Assembly (NCBI GenBank): GCA_031213475.1
Contig: JARUPZ010000007.1
Coordinates: 10,501,458 to 10,565,457 of the forward strand
DNA: 64,000 nt
Reading direction: 5' to 3'
Source: Nereocystis luetkeana
Lineage: Eukaryota > Sar > Phaeophyceae > Laminariales > Laminariaceae
In this document: piece after piece, positions 1 to 12,900 of the stretch
Numbering within the stretch: position 1 is the stretch's first letter
How the letters are laid out: every line of letters starts with the position of its first letter
Position numbers and translations under genes: made by a program
The notes under the pieces: model-generated
Database searches by the model: none
Told to the model about the DNA's origin: nothing
Seen by the model: only the letters and a program-made list of their open reading frames with translations

Positions 1-96
1 GGGTCTTTGGGTGTGCGGCGGATTGGGGGTGGGGTTGGCGTATATAGTACTCTCGTCCTTCAGGCAGGTGTAAGCCGCTTGGCGTTTGGGTCGCAT

Positions 97-149
97 TCAT
101 CTCCCCCGGAGTTTTTGAGGGGTTGTTAGGTTGATACACGGGGGGGGGT

Positions 150-180
<31 letters not shown>

Positions 181-395
181 ACACGTGTCATGCATGGCCG
201 CAGTTCGTATGACCATATAGACCCTCGCATCTCTACAATACCGGGACGGAGCTTGCGTCGGGCTTTCACCGACCAGGCGGACATCTGCTTGCACCAAGCG
301 CGACGCGCCGTGAGGTGTTAGGCGAGTCGCGGGAAGGGTGAGCTGCATCCTACCAAGAAACCGCTTGTGAGGCGGACTTTCTTGCATTTAGATGT
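97..395 (-). repeat. Dispersed repeat R1, copy at left edge
   Basis: It carries the R1 core (CATGCATGGCCGCAGTTCGT, GGGACGGAGC, GCGACGCGCCGTGAGGTGT). On the plus strand it begins with a run of about 35 G (141-179), i.e. poly(C) at the end of the element when read on the minus strand. Confidence 0.7.
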
Positions 396-616
396 TTAGA
401 TGGCAGCTTCAAGTCAAAGGGGAGGGGGGGGATCACCCCAAATACAATGACCGGAGACCTCCGACACGTGCGTAGAGCATGGTACCATTTGTTGTCGTAG
501 TACTGTCCCTCGTCAGAAGCGCCTGAGGACGCGACCGCACCTGGCGTATTTCTTGTCGATATGTATATACCAGGGTTCCCCCCACGGGGTTAACAGTTTC
601 CACACGTCGGACAAAT

Positions 617-785
617 ATGACATCACGATCTAGATCACCACTACCTATATCATCACCATCTAGATCATCACGATTTAGATCATCACGATCTAGATCATCA
701 CGATCTAGATCATCGCGATCAAGATAATCGCGAACTAGATCTAATCACCATATAGATCATCTATAGATAGATCATCTAGATCCTA
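617..785. repeat. Tandem CATCACGATCTAGAT repeat
   Basis: About ten imperfect copies of a 15-18-base unit built on ATCATCACGATCTAGAT. No gene signal inside. Confidence 0.85.
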
Positions 786-898
786 ACCAGCCGTTATGGT
801 ATGCTGTGCAGGATCTGCACGGTACAGATAGATCCAATCCAGGAAACAAGTGCTATGATAGATTCGTGCAGGCTGTACGGCTCCCCACCCCGAACGAT

Positions 899-991
899 TT
901 ACCGGCAGATCATGACCTGTGAGGACCGGGGGTTTGTCCGACGTGTGAACAGTTCTTTTCCCCCCCCACTTCTCTGTCTTGCGCCCACGGA
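899..991 (-). CDS. Possible last exon of the coiled-coil/IQ gene
   Basis: After the acceptor AATCTGCAG a phase-0 frame runs SVGARQRSGGGKELFTRRTN to a TAA at 899-901. It would close the gene with a 30-codon basic tail. Evidence is the acceptor, the phase and the stop only; the true last exon could lie outside the window. Confidence 0.28.
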   Translation of the reverse strand, partial: SVGARQRSGGGKELFTRRTNPRSSQVMICR

Positions 992-3900
992 CTGCAGATT
1001 GTTTTATGCGATGAGCCTGAAAGTGAGAACAACAGCTACCTGTGTTGTTTTTTCAAAAGCGATTGATCCTTTTAATGCAAGCACAGCAGTTAGCTGTGCT
1101 TATTTTTAAAAAAAAAGCGATTGATCCTTCTAGTGCAAGCCCAACAGCTAGCTGGGCTTTTTTTTTCAAGTAATTGATCCTTTTAAGGCAAGCACAACCG
1201 TTAGTAGCTGTGTTTAAAAAAAAAAGAAGAAGCGATTGATGCTTTTAATGCGAGCGCAAAACTGCTACCTGATCCTTTTGTTTGCGCGATTGTTTGCTTT
1301 TTATAAATGCGAGCTCAACATCTACCTGTGCTTTTTTATGCAATGACAACTGATGTGCTTGCTTTACCTACCTTCTCGCCGATTAACCTGTTCCCGACGC
1401 CTTCGTCACGCCCGGCCCCCTGAGAATGATGCGCGAACTTCGTTTTGAGGGTGCTCCGGATAATCGCCAGGCGCTTGGCAGACGGCACGGTCGAACCTCG
1501 CAAGTCGTCGGCGCTGTCAAACTGGTTGACGCACGCACGCACGCACGCAAACACGCACGCAAGCACGCCGAGATGGAGTTGGAGTTGACGAGATGGGATG
1601 TTAAAAAACGAATACAGATTAGCTTACGATCGGGGTTAGGGTTGGTCTGGTTGGCTCAGGGTTAGGGTTCAGGGTAGCTTTGATTGGCTTACGATCAGGG
1701 TAAGGGTTGCTCTGATTGGCTTAGGGTAAGGGAAAGGGTTGCTTAGAGCTATGGTTAGGGTTGGTCTGATGGGCTTGGGGTCGGGGTTAGGGTTGCTTTG
1801 ATTGGCCTAGGGTTAGCGCTAGGGATAGTAACATTCGTCTCGGGTTAATGCATATTTCTCGGAATGTTCCAGGGTGTAGCGAGGAGTTGATGTAGTGCGA
1901 ACTGCCAACCTTCTTTCCGAAGCTCACAACCATTTTTGTTTCCGGTTGTTGTACCTGGGCGAGCTTCTTGGAACCGCGGGGCGCGCCGTCCGATCCCGGA
2001 ATGGACCGCCGCCTCAGCATAGACCGAGCGGCCAACACGCGTTGTGCCTTGTCCGTCTTCCGTTGCTTCTCCAGCATGGTCTCCAACCGGTCTATTCGCG
2101 CGACTAGACTCCTCGTCTTGGCCTGTGGTTGGTGCGGGAAGAAAGGTTGGGGTATAGGCGTGAGAGAGTGGGTAGGCGGTGGGGGGTGATGGGGGGAAGG
2201 GGGGGGGGAGGGAGGGGGGGGGGGGGGGGGTACTCGATAGGAGATATGTACTCGATATCATGCAAGGCCGTAGTCTTATGACCATAGACCCTCGCATCCC
2301 TACAAACCCGGGACGGAGCACGTCGGGTTTTCGCCGACCAGGCAGACATCGCTTGCACCAAGCGCGAAGCGCCGTGAGGTGTCAGGCGAGTCGCATGAAG
2401 AGTGAACATACATCCAACTAAGAACCGGTAGTGAGGTGGACTTGCACGAGGATGACAGCTCCAATGGGTTAATTTATTTCCCGGTGTGGCCACTTCCAGA
2501 GACTGAAATAGGTTTACTATGTAACTGCCCTGTGGGTGCCTTACCACATACCAGTACACACTACGTGATGCAATCAATCCCCTTGTGCGGCGTTAGGGTT
2601 CACCACCCCGCACAAATAATCTATAACTCGATCGCCAGATGTGACCGACCGCTAAGAAACAAAAAAGGTATCCTCTGGTTGTCTAACTGGCAAAGTGAGC
2701 GGCGTGTTTTACAGTATCGTTACCAACCGACGCCAACCCAACCTATATTTAGTATATAGGGGTCGGTTCAGGGATTAGTGGAAGGAGCAATACGCAGATG
2801 GGCGTGACCGTGAGCTTGGCATGAATGTAGCGTAAGCAGGAAAACGTTGGGCACAGAGGAGGTCGATCCAGCGTCAAGCTTCGATGCTCATCGGGTAAGA
2901 CTACATGACGGGCCTAATCGAAGGCGGGGGGGGGGGGGGGGGGGGGGGGGGGGCATTCAGATTTGTTCCGAAATCGGACGCCTGCCGCCGTAGGCCAGGC
3001 AGAGCTGCAGTCTGGCTGCACGCGAACTATGTGCACGGTGCTCGTACGATGCTACTATCGTGTGGCTGATTTAGGCACTGACCAAACGGCGGTACATGTA
3101 AACGAGACACGGAGGAACGTCGTCACTGTTTTCGCGGTTTCGCGGTTTGTGTACGTATACAATCTCTTCGGGATTTCTCAAGAGACCAGAAAAATGGGGA
3201 CAACAAAAATGACGATCGCACGCACGCACGCACGACTTGATTCACAGCATGCATCGGGGTGGGGGTGGGGGTGGCGTCATCTGTCACGCAGGGTTATGTC
3301 CATCCTATCGCACCGAAAAAAAAAGAAGGTACCACCAAGAAAAAAAGGCACTACCAACTTAAAAAAAAATAAGGATAATAACTATACTGTAAGTACCCAT
3401 TTCGAGATGGCTGAAGTCCGTCTCCACTAGTTTACGGCCGAGGTTTCGACGGCAGACCACCGAGGAGGTTCATATTTACGATTGACCACATTGTCCAAAA
3501 TCGAACAAAACGCACGCACATCACAAATGTTGACGACAGTTTGCAAGTATCCTGCTGCCCGACTTCCTTCCCATTGTAACGACAGGAATGTTGTCTGTTG
3601 TCGGTGAAACCAACGCTAGCCTTACCCCAGGAAAATTCTCGGAATGTTCGAGAATATTGTGAGGTTTTACAGTAGTGTAGGCTACAATTACGGGGGACCA
3701 TAGTTAATAGGACCAAATATTGTCAGTAAAATGGTTAAATACATAGGTTTTTATGTATACCATAGGTCCTATTAACTATGGTCCCCCGTAATAACCATCG
3801 TTTCGAAGGTGGACCAAACCGTAAACACTACTGGTTCAGGAGGCACAAGTCCCTTGCGGCGGCGTTCTCCGTCACGCAGGGTTCTACTGGTGTGATCCTA

Positions 3901-6900
3901 CTATTAATATTGCGTTTGCCGTCCTACATTGTGCTGGCAGCATGAGCTTCAACTTTTGATCACTCATAAACATCCCCCGAAAAAAGAAGAGAACCTCTTG
4001 GACTATTGATATACCACAGTAGCCTATTGGACCACAGTAGCCTACTGGACTACAGCAGCTTCAACGTTGACCACTCATAAAACACCCCCCGAAAGAAGAA
4101 GAAAGCCTCTTGGACTACTGTAGACCACAGCAGCCTATTAGACTACAGTAGCCTATTAAACTATAGTAGGCTATTGGACTACAGTAGCCTATTGGACTAC
4201 AGTCGCTTCAACGTTGCTCACTCCTGAACATTCCTCGAAAGAAGAAGAAACATGAAGGGGAAACCACATTTATTTTTTTCATAATTTTTGGCATGCGAAA
4301 ACGCACAGCAGGCGTGTGAGTGAGTGTCAAGCACAAGCCAATGGCGAAAACAATATTGTTTTTCATCGGAAGAGAAGGAGGAGGGGGGGGGGGGGGGGAC
4401 AAAAATCTCGCCTTAAGCTCGCGCCACTGTCCGTGTATGTGGCTGTCCTTCCCAGACCGTATGGCGTGCTTCAGCCACACCCGCTTCGCCCTGTCCAGCT
4501 CGTCGCCCAGCGCTCTTCGAATCTGGTACACAATTTAATGTGGTGGGTATGACAGAAAGTTTGGATATATTTTCGACACGACTGTGAATGTACTCGCACA
4601 TATCTCAGTAAGACGCTAGTCGACCTGGAAAAAAGTGGCTGTAGTCCTCCTCGCGATAAAAATGAAGGCTCGAAGCGTAGTGGGGAAGAGGGGTGGGGGG
4701 GGGGGGGGAGATTGCTATATGACCCCGGACCTGAGGGGGAGAGAAAAAGAAGGGGGAAGATAATAAAGGGGAAGAGAAAACAAATAACACAAAAAAAAAC
4801 TCCGAGCATATCGTTTTTTTGTTTCGTTTAATCGGTTCTTATTTTTGTGAGTTTTGCCATCCGACAACGTGTGCAAGCAGCATGAACTCCAACATAGATC
4901 ACTCGTGAAACACTCCACGAAAATGATAACAAGAATAAGAAGAAATAAGAAGACCAAGGGAAACCGGAACAAAAATCGTACTCATTACGCTTTCCTTCAG
5001 TGATTTCTAGGTTCGCCATCGTGCCGCGTACATACTACCAGTACATCGATACTTTTTCTTTTATTTTTACGTTCGGCTTACCCCCGACTCGATCCGATCC
5101 CAAAGGCGACAGAGAGCTTCGATGCTGCGGCCCGGCAACGCAGCACGCACGGTATGGCAGAGCAGCGATCCCACGGCCAGACAAGATCAGAGACACAGGG
5201 GAGGAAGGGAAGGAGACGGAGGTGAAGTGCGAGCACGGGTTAAATGTTCAGCGCCGAATCAAGCATCTGTCGCCGTCGGTCGGTCGGGTCGGTCGGTCTG
5301 TCGGTCAGTCGCAAACTTTAGGCGCGGGATGCTTCAAAAGGATCTACGTACCTCGTAGGAGACCGCGGTTAGACCCCCTTGACTAATCGCCCTGACGGTT
5401 CCCTTCATAAATACTAGTATAGTAAGGACAAAATAGGTCTTGACGTGTCCGAAAAGACCGGTCTCCTATTTATACTACTGTAATAAGATACTGTAATAGG
5501 ATACCTGCTGACCGCGGTACGAACGAACCTGGCGGCGCGGCAAGCCAGCCATTCTCTCGCCGCTCGCTGGCACCGTTTCACGTGGTAGACGAAGGCGCGT
5601 ATGACCATGCGAGGCCTCGCCTTGGCCCCTCCGTTTCCGGTCGTCAGAAACCAACGGATCTTTTCCGTTGCCTTGTGAGCGAAAAAGGGGAAATCGTGGG
5701 AGATTGTCGTTGGTGGTGGTGGTGGGGGGGGTGGTGGCGGCGGCGGGGGCGGTGGTGGTGGTGGTGGCGGTGGGTGGTGTTGGTGGTTGTGTTGGTGGTT
5801 GTATGGTCGTTGATGTTGTAGTAGTTTTCATGGGTGCTGCTGGGTGTGGTGTGCTTCCAAAACGGGTGGGAGTTTTGTTTTTAGGCCAAAGGCTAGAGAG
5901 GTCTCTTCTGGATGGATCATTTTTGGTGGAAAGAGGACGTCGTGTGTTCGATGTCTGGAAGCATGGAGAACGCACGCTGCACGGCGAAGGATGTTTGTGC
6001 TCTTGCCTCGTCGAAACAAAACTCTCAGCCTTTTTTCGGAGAGGCTCACAAGATTCCACATTGCTGTTGCGTGCGCCACGACCTCTGCAACGGCCTCAAC
6101 CGGATGCATAGTTCTAGGCATACTATCAGGAAGTTCGTGCCCAGCTCAGATCACGAGGCCAGGGAGCGAGCGAGAAGAAGGACTGCCCATCTCTATGTTA
6201 CAAAGATCTCGAAGATGATTCGATACAATCCGCGGTTCCATCATTTTTGAGCCACATTTTGGCCCCAAGCTGTACGAGAAGCAGACCAACCCTTCTCTGC
6301 TTTTTCTCCATAAGTATGTGTAGTCTGTACACACGACGCGAATATGTACACCAGGGTATGAACATTCTCTTTTCTACCCAGGGATGTTTTTGAGTGATCA
6401 ACGTTGAAGTCGTGCTTCACATTGTAGGATGGCAAAAAACGATGCAATTGACCAAAATAGATTTTCCTTTCGGTTCAGGTTTCCCTTGATTTCCTTATTC
6501 TTTCATTGAAGCTACTGTAGTCCCACAGGCTACTGTAGTCCGATAGGCTACTGTAGTCCAATAGTCTACTGTAGTCAAACAGGTTTGATTATTGTTGCTG
6601 TTCCCCATGGTTTTTCTTCTTCGTTCGGGGAGTGTTTTTGGGCGATCAACGTTGAAGCTATTACGGGGGACCATAGTTAATAGGACCTATGGTATACATA
6701 AAAACCTATATATTCAACATTTTTTACTAACAATTTTTGGTCCTATTAACTATGGTCCCCCGTAATATTGCTGACTGCGCACTGGCGGAAGACAAACGCA
6801 ATACTACTGTAATATTCACAATGTTTCGGGTCCTTGCTCCTCGAAATATATTACGCATGTGCTCGTTCTGCAGAGGAGTCCAACAAGGAAAACAACTATT

Positions 6901-9900
6901 ACGGGGGACCATAGTTAATAGGACCTATGGTGTACATAAAAACCTATATATTTAACCATTTTTACTAACAATATTTGGTCCTATTAACTATGGTCCCCCG
7001 TAATAGCGCCCGCTCGCTATCTCGGTCGCGCGACAGACAGTTGGCTCACCAGGTATTTCCGCCGGACTCTGATGCCGATGTGGAGGTGGAGGTGCACGCG
7101 CCGGATGGAGAGCAGCACCTTGAATATACGCCGACTTGTGTACGCCTGCTCCGCCGCGGAGGGAGGAGAGGTTGTTCAACCGGGCAATACACATATATAT
7201 ATATGATATATATATATGATATATATATATACCTTATTTGTAAAGAAGGGCTACTATCGAAGTGAACCTTCGAGCCAAAGAGCTTTGAACCAAACGCCTA
7301 ATTCTCTACCAGGGCATGAAACAACGAACAACAGCAATGTTGCCCTCGAACTTTTTCCGAAATCTTTTCATTTTTGTTTTCTCCTTGGACGAAAGGGACC
7401 ACGGAGAGGTGAATGCAAGCACCAATGGAGATGTGTAGTCGCTGCGTCTCATGCTGACCGCTAATGTGTACGCAGGCAGCATAACGACCACCTAACAGTT
7501 CGTTTTTTCCTACACGTGCCAAGTCAAACCCCGCCGACTTGTGTGATCGACTGAATGAATACGGGGACACTCGGACGCGATCCCCTGTGTGACCCCCCCT
7601 CTTCGAGCTGTGAAAATATCCACCCTATTCCACATAGATATATACGCCGCAGAACAACAATTTGATACCTGGTAATGTTTTACGCCCCGAACGGACATAT
7701 CATCTACAGATCATACAGATCGTTCCCACCTCATGATCTAGATCGTTTCAAGGCAGATAGATAATCTATTCCCGATCTTGTTTTGGTCTAGCTCATGTTG
7801 CCGGGTGAGACCCGTATGATATACCGCCTGCATGATCTGGCACACGTTTCCTGGGTTAGATCTGTACTATTAAGCAGATCCTGCACAACCTCTCACAGCA
7901 GGAGGTGAGGAGCTAGATTATCTGTGAATAGATAGATAGAGAGATAGATGGACCATGATATGTCTGACCTTTCCGAGGTACGGAATGCTTTAATTCGAAG
8001 CGAACAAAATGAAAAAAAGGGGTTGAACAGACAAAAACCTAAAACAAACGTGGCACATCAACCCCCCCCCCTTTACTGCGGGCAAAACCCTCCGTGCTCC
8101 GTCCCGGCATTGTAGGGATGCGAGGGTCTATGGTCATACGACTACGGCCACGCATGATATCGAGTACCCCCCCCCCCCCCAAACTGCGGGCTGCCCAAAG
8201 ATAGGGCCGCTCGGGCCCCTGCAATGACCTCCCCCCCACCCCTCGAGCTCTGAAATAATATCCCCCTGGTATGTACGCGCGCAATTTGCTTTTAGCGTAG
8301 TGCGTATATGGAAAAAAAAACGGCATGAGCGCCCAGAGGTTGAAGATGTCTCTATTAGGAGCAAGAACGGTGAGCTCCGTTCCGGCAGTGTAGGGATGGT
8401 TGGTCAATGGCCAAATGACTAAGGTAAGCAACGAGTGAGTCCCCCCCCCCCCCCATCCTTGGCTCGCTCAGGAGAGCGGAGAGGCTCAACGCATTACATT
8501 CCCTGCCCCTCGCTTTTTTAGTTCGCCTACGGGCAAGTTACACAAAAAATGAAATGTAAGCGCCGGGCCTGAACTCGTCGAAGTCGCCGAACGCCGTTTT
8601 TTTTTTCAAGTCGGGCTTCTACCACGTATCTTATTCGGCGTCGACTATCCCACCGGCCATCAACTACGTAGGACATCTTGCAGTTCGATCCGGAGAGCGC
8701 CCGTGGGGGGGGAGATCGGTTTCTGCTGGAACTCGACGATCTCATGGGGGTTCGGCTGTTTCGTTGAAGTTCGCCCAGTTCATTGGACTCCTTCTGCAAA
8801 AAGGGTTTGTGGGATTCTACTCTTTCAAGGAGCCTCTGTCATTTTATCCAGGGTGTTTCACGGGCCATGACCCCCATCCGCGGGTCGGGCCAGGAAGGTT
8901 TCGAAGTCTCACGGGTCGGGTCGGGTCGGGTAGGGTCGGGTCGGGTCGGGTCGGGTCGGGTCAGATCGGGTGGGGTCGGGTCGGGTCGGGTCGGGTCGGG
9001 TCGGGTCGGGTCGGGTCGGGTCGGGTCGGGTCGGGTCGGGTCGGGTCGGGTCGGGTCGGGTCGGGTCGGGTCGGGTCGGGTCGGGTCGGGTCGGGTCGGG
9101 TCGGGTCGGGTCGGGTCGGGTCGGGTCGGGTCGGGTCGGGTCGGGTCGGGTCGGATCAGCTTCTCAAACTCTCGCGGATCGAGTCCGGTCATCGTTCACC
9201 CGACCCAACCCGACCTGGCCCGCGAGGTCTGACCCGACCTGTGAACAGGCCAAGATTTTTTATGGGGCTTCGAGTAGTATATCGGACTTCCGCCATTTCG
9301 TTAAAGCTCCGACTACGGTATCGGGTTTCGACTTCGGGCTAATCGGGCCCTCTTTTCTTCCCCTTTCCCGCACACCCCGCGTTCGCTATGCCGCCGCGTT
9401 GTGCGTGTCACCTTGAACGCCCGCTGAATCATCAGCGCAGCTTCGCCTTGACGGCGATCCTCCTTGCGCTGGGCCGAGAGCTTTAAGCCGGCAGCCCGCA
9501 TGCGGTTCACGGCGACCTTTTCTCGCCCGAGTCCATCACATGTCACAGCACGGCAACCCAATCCAAACATACACATGTGTATAAAAACTGGATAAGGGCG
9601 GGCGAATGATAAGGTAATACTTGTATTACAAACTTGAGTTAAGTTTACGATGTATTGTGCGCCTCGCAGGTAGAAATCAATCACGAATTACTGCAGTATG
9701 AGTTGTCTATTTGTTCGGGTTTGTATCGTACCTGGTAGGCTTTTCGTGAGTGTATCAAACAGGGGGCATACCGCAGTAGTAGTAACAGCAGCGCGAGAAA
9801 TGTTCAAATAAAAATCAGTCAACTGTGATGAGATCGAAGATTTGGTCGGAACTCATCTTTGCAAGCTGTGTGTGACGCTTCGATCGCGCGTACCACGAGT

Positions 9901-12900
9901 TTTGTGTAAACTCTTGGTAAGTATACCTGGTATATATATATGCCCGGCATTGAGTGGAACAACATGTGACTCCTGTGGAACTCAGGAAAAGCTGCATCAG
10001 TTCTGCTGATGAGACCTTCCTCGAAAATGTGAAGGTTTTCGTTGCAGTGTCGATTCGTGAGGGAGAAAGTAGATAACAACGCCATCAAGTATACCACGTG
10101 TCATGGCGGCTACATAGTTCCACAGGCACGATGCGTTCTACGACAGAGGTAGCACATTTCCGCTGATTTTTTTTCTGGATGACGGGGTTCCCTATTAACC
10201 CACAATCGTCGGAATGTCAGTCTCGTTTCGAAAAATGTTTTTTTCGTATGCTTGGGCCATGGGATTATTCATCGGAGTGGGATTTGATTTCTGCTGAAGT
10301 CGAGTGAGGATCCTCATAAACAAAATGGTACACCACTACTGTAGCATGCGTAGCACGTAAGTGAAGGCCCTATGCTGGAGCGAGTCTGCGATTTCTGCCC
10401 CGGAGTGCGCTTGCACCTTCTACTACACCACTGTACCTACCAAGGGGCTATGGTAACGCCTCCGAGACTAGCAAACACGCCTTCCATGCTCTTGACCAAC
10501 ACAACAAGCACACAACCCCTTTTCTCGCAAAACATCTAACACAACCTTGTTTCGTAAAACTTATGTACGAGTCTCTCACGTTTTGCGTCAATCGCGTTCG
10601 CAAGGGAGGAAAGGCGGCTCGTGAACTTTCCTTCTTTTTTGTTCAGCTGGGTCATGGGAAAAAAAAAATCGACAACCCTGACAATGAAGAACGCGGATCC
10701 CGGCAATACACCTGACGGACGTGAGCCCCCCGGCAGGTCAGAAAAAACAAAACCCAAAGACGAAAGAGGCGAAAAAATATTTTTCTCCGCTCCGTCGCCC
10801 CCCCAGAACCGCGGACGTCCTTCTGTCTCTGTTTCGCCAACTACCGGGGACCAGAGCGAATAGGACCGACGGTACACACAAAAAACTATATATGTATCTA
10901 TTTCTACTGACAATATTTGGTCCTACTTTACTATGGTCCCCCGGAATGGCAACACCTTCAGCCTCACCGTTCCCCTAACCCTCAGCGCAATCAACTGAAA
11001 CAGGCGAATGCTACGATAGTCATTCAATGCCGAAAGAACTCTCACGCCTGGCAGGACACCGCCCAGCATCAGGATGTACGGGGCAAACTGTACGATAGAC
11101 GCTTGGTTTTACTAGGCACCGACGCACACAAGGAAAGAGCACATGTCAGAAAGCGGTTGTCGTAGGTCTGCGACGGACGACGGCCTAGAAATACTTTTAG
11201 TGTGGGGGATCCTGAAAGTGTGACTGGCCACGCCTAAACATGCCACCTCTTTACGTATTTTCGGGTGCCGGTTCGGCGGTGGCGGTGGCGAAACCGTGAA
11301 AAACGCGCGAAAACTCATGAAACGTCACGAGAGGCCGTGAAACACGTGAAAAAGGGGCTGGGACGCTTACCACCAACATAGTGGCCTCCAGCAGCCCTTG
11401 CTGGCAGGCAAGCAGCGTGGCCGCCTCTAGCGCAGCTCGCTTCCTGTCACTGTTCTTCGTCAAAAGTTCCTGCAAAGGTCAGCCCCCAGGAGCGTAGAAG
11501 AGAACAAACGAGACACACCACGCCAAACGAGACAGCACAGGACTCTTCGTCGAAGCAGGCGATTGGCGCCTGCCAGGTACTATGAGGGAACGCTTGCGCC
11601 GAGTCGTAGCGACGCCGCAACACACAAGAGGGGAGTTCCGTGACCATACGATACAGAAGGATCAGGCGAGGCGGTGGGTGCGCCGAGGGTTCGGGGCGGA
11701 GCACTGAAGGAGCATCTACCTGCCAAAGAGATTCTTTGTGGCGGGTTTAAAACAGCCACCTCTTGCAAAACCCGTTCAGTGCGAGAACGAGCTGTCGCGG
11801 GAAACATGAACCAAAACCAAAAAAAAAAGATAACAACAACACACAACCAACATCGAATAACAACGACAGAACAACAACAACAACAACAACAACACTGCCA
11901 CCACCACCACAACCACCGCCATCAACAAATAACAGCTCCCTGCGTGTACATGTGAAACTCTTGATTCTTGGCGGTATTTTGAGCAACAGCTCGCCGAGAA
12001 AAGTGGGTGAAAAAAACGTTTTACCCTCGACCACTGTTCTGTACTCGTGTACTCCAAGCGGTGTGACCCAGATTCGAATAAAGGGATAGTAGTATGGGGG
12101 GGGAATATTAACCAGGACCCATCATACACACAAAGCACCTATATAGTCCAGCATTTTTACTATTAATAAGTATATTCAGTCCTCAAATTATGTTCCCCCC
12201 TGTATAGTGGACACGAAAACATCTCCCTGACAGTTTCATTCGGATAACGATTCCGGGGTAAGGGTCCGAATTTCAGGGCTATAGATAGGGGTTCGGTCAA
12301 AAATATTTCAACAATTGTATCGAAGCTGGTCCAAGCCATACGAATGCATGGCCTTTTTTGTTGTTTGGGGGGGGGGGGGAGGGGGTGCACGTCAACGCAT
12401 AGCTGTAACGCCGGCGTCGACGAGCGGGAGAATTAAATACATGAAGTAGAAAGCGGACAATCGGAAGTAGGGCATGCTTCACCTCCGCCATACGCCTAAA
12501 TCTGTGCAGCTCTTGACGTTACCCGTAGCTTGCCGGGAAAAAACATGTGGGTGAAAGACAACGGTGAAGGCGTTTCTCTTTTTTTTCTATTTGGGCTGCG
12601 TGCCGAGAAACAAAAGCAGAGTAAAGTAAAAGGAAGATCAGAATCGGGGCACGAAAAATCACCTCCGCCCTGCGCTGCTCCTTCTCGATGATTTGGGCTC
12701 TCGATTTTAATACCTTCGCCGCGCGCTCGCTGGTTCTGATTCGCGTCTGGGGTTAACGAAACGAGCACGTACGCATGTGTGAGTTGTGCATGTTGGGAGC
12801 GGGGGGAGGGGGGGGGGGGGTGGAACCGGCAGGTACTACGTAGTCGCAGTAGGAGATGAAGCTTTCAAGCTGTAGTAGCTGTTGAGGCGAGACGTTTCAC

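Noticed and set aside
5668..6218. Overlapping frames on both strands at 5.7-6.2 kb
   Set aside because: Partly GTG repeat; the rest has no recognisable domain. Only the 5513-5671 minus-strand exon has splice and phase support.
8764..9416. Long open frames on both strands reading RVGSG or PDPTR
   Set aside because: They are translations of the TCGGG satellite. Any pentamer repeat without a stop is open in several frames.
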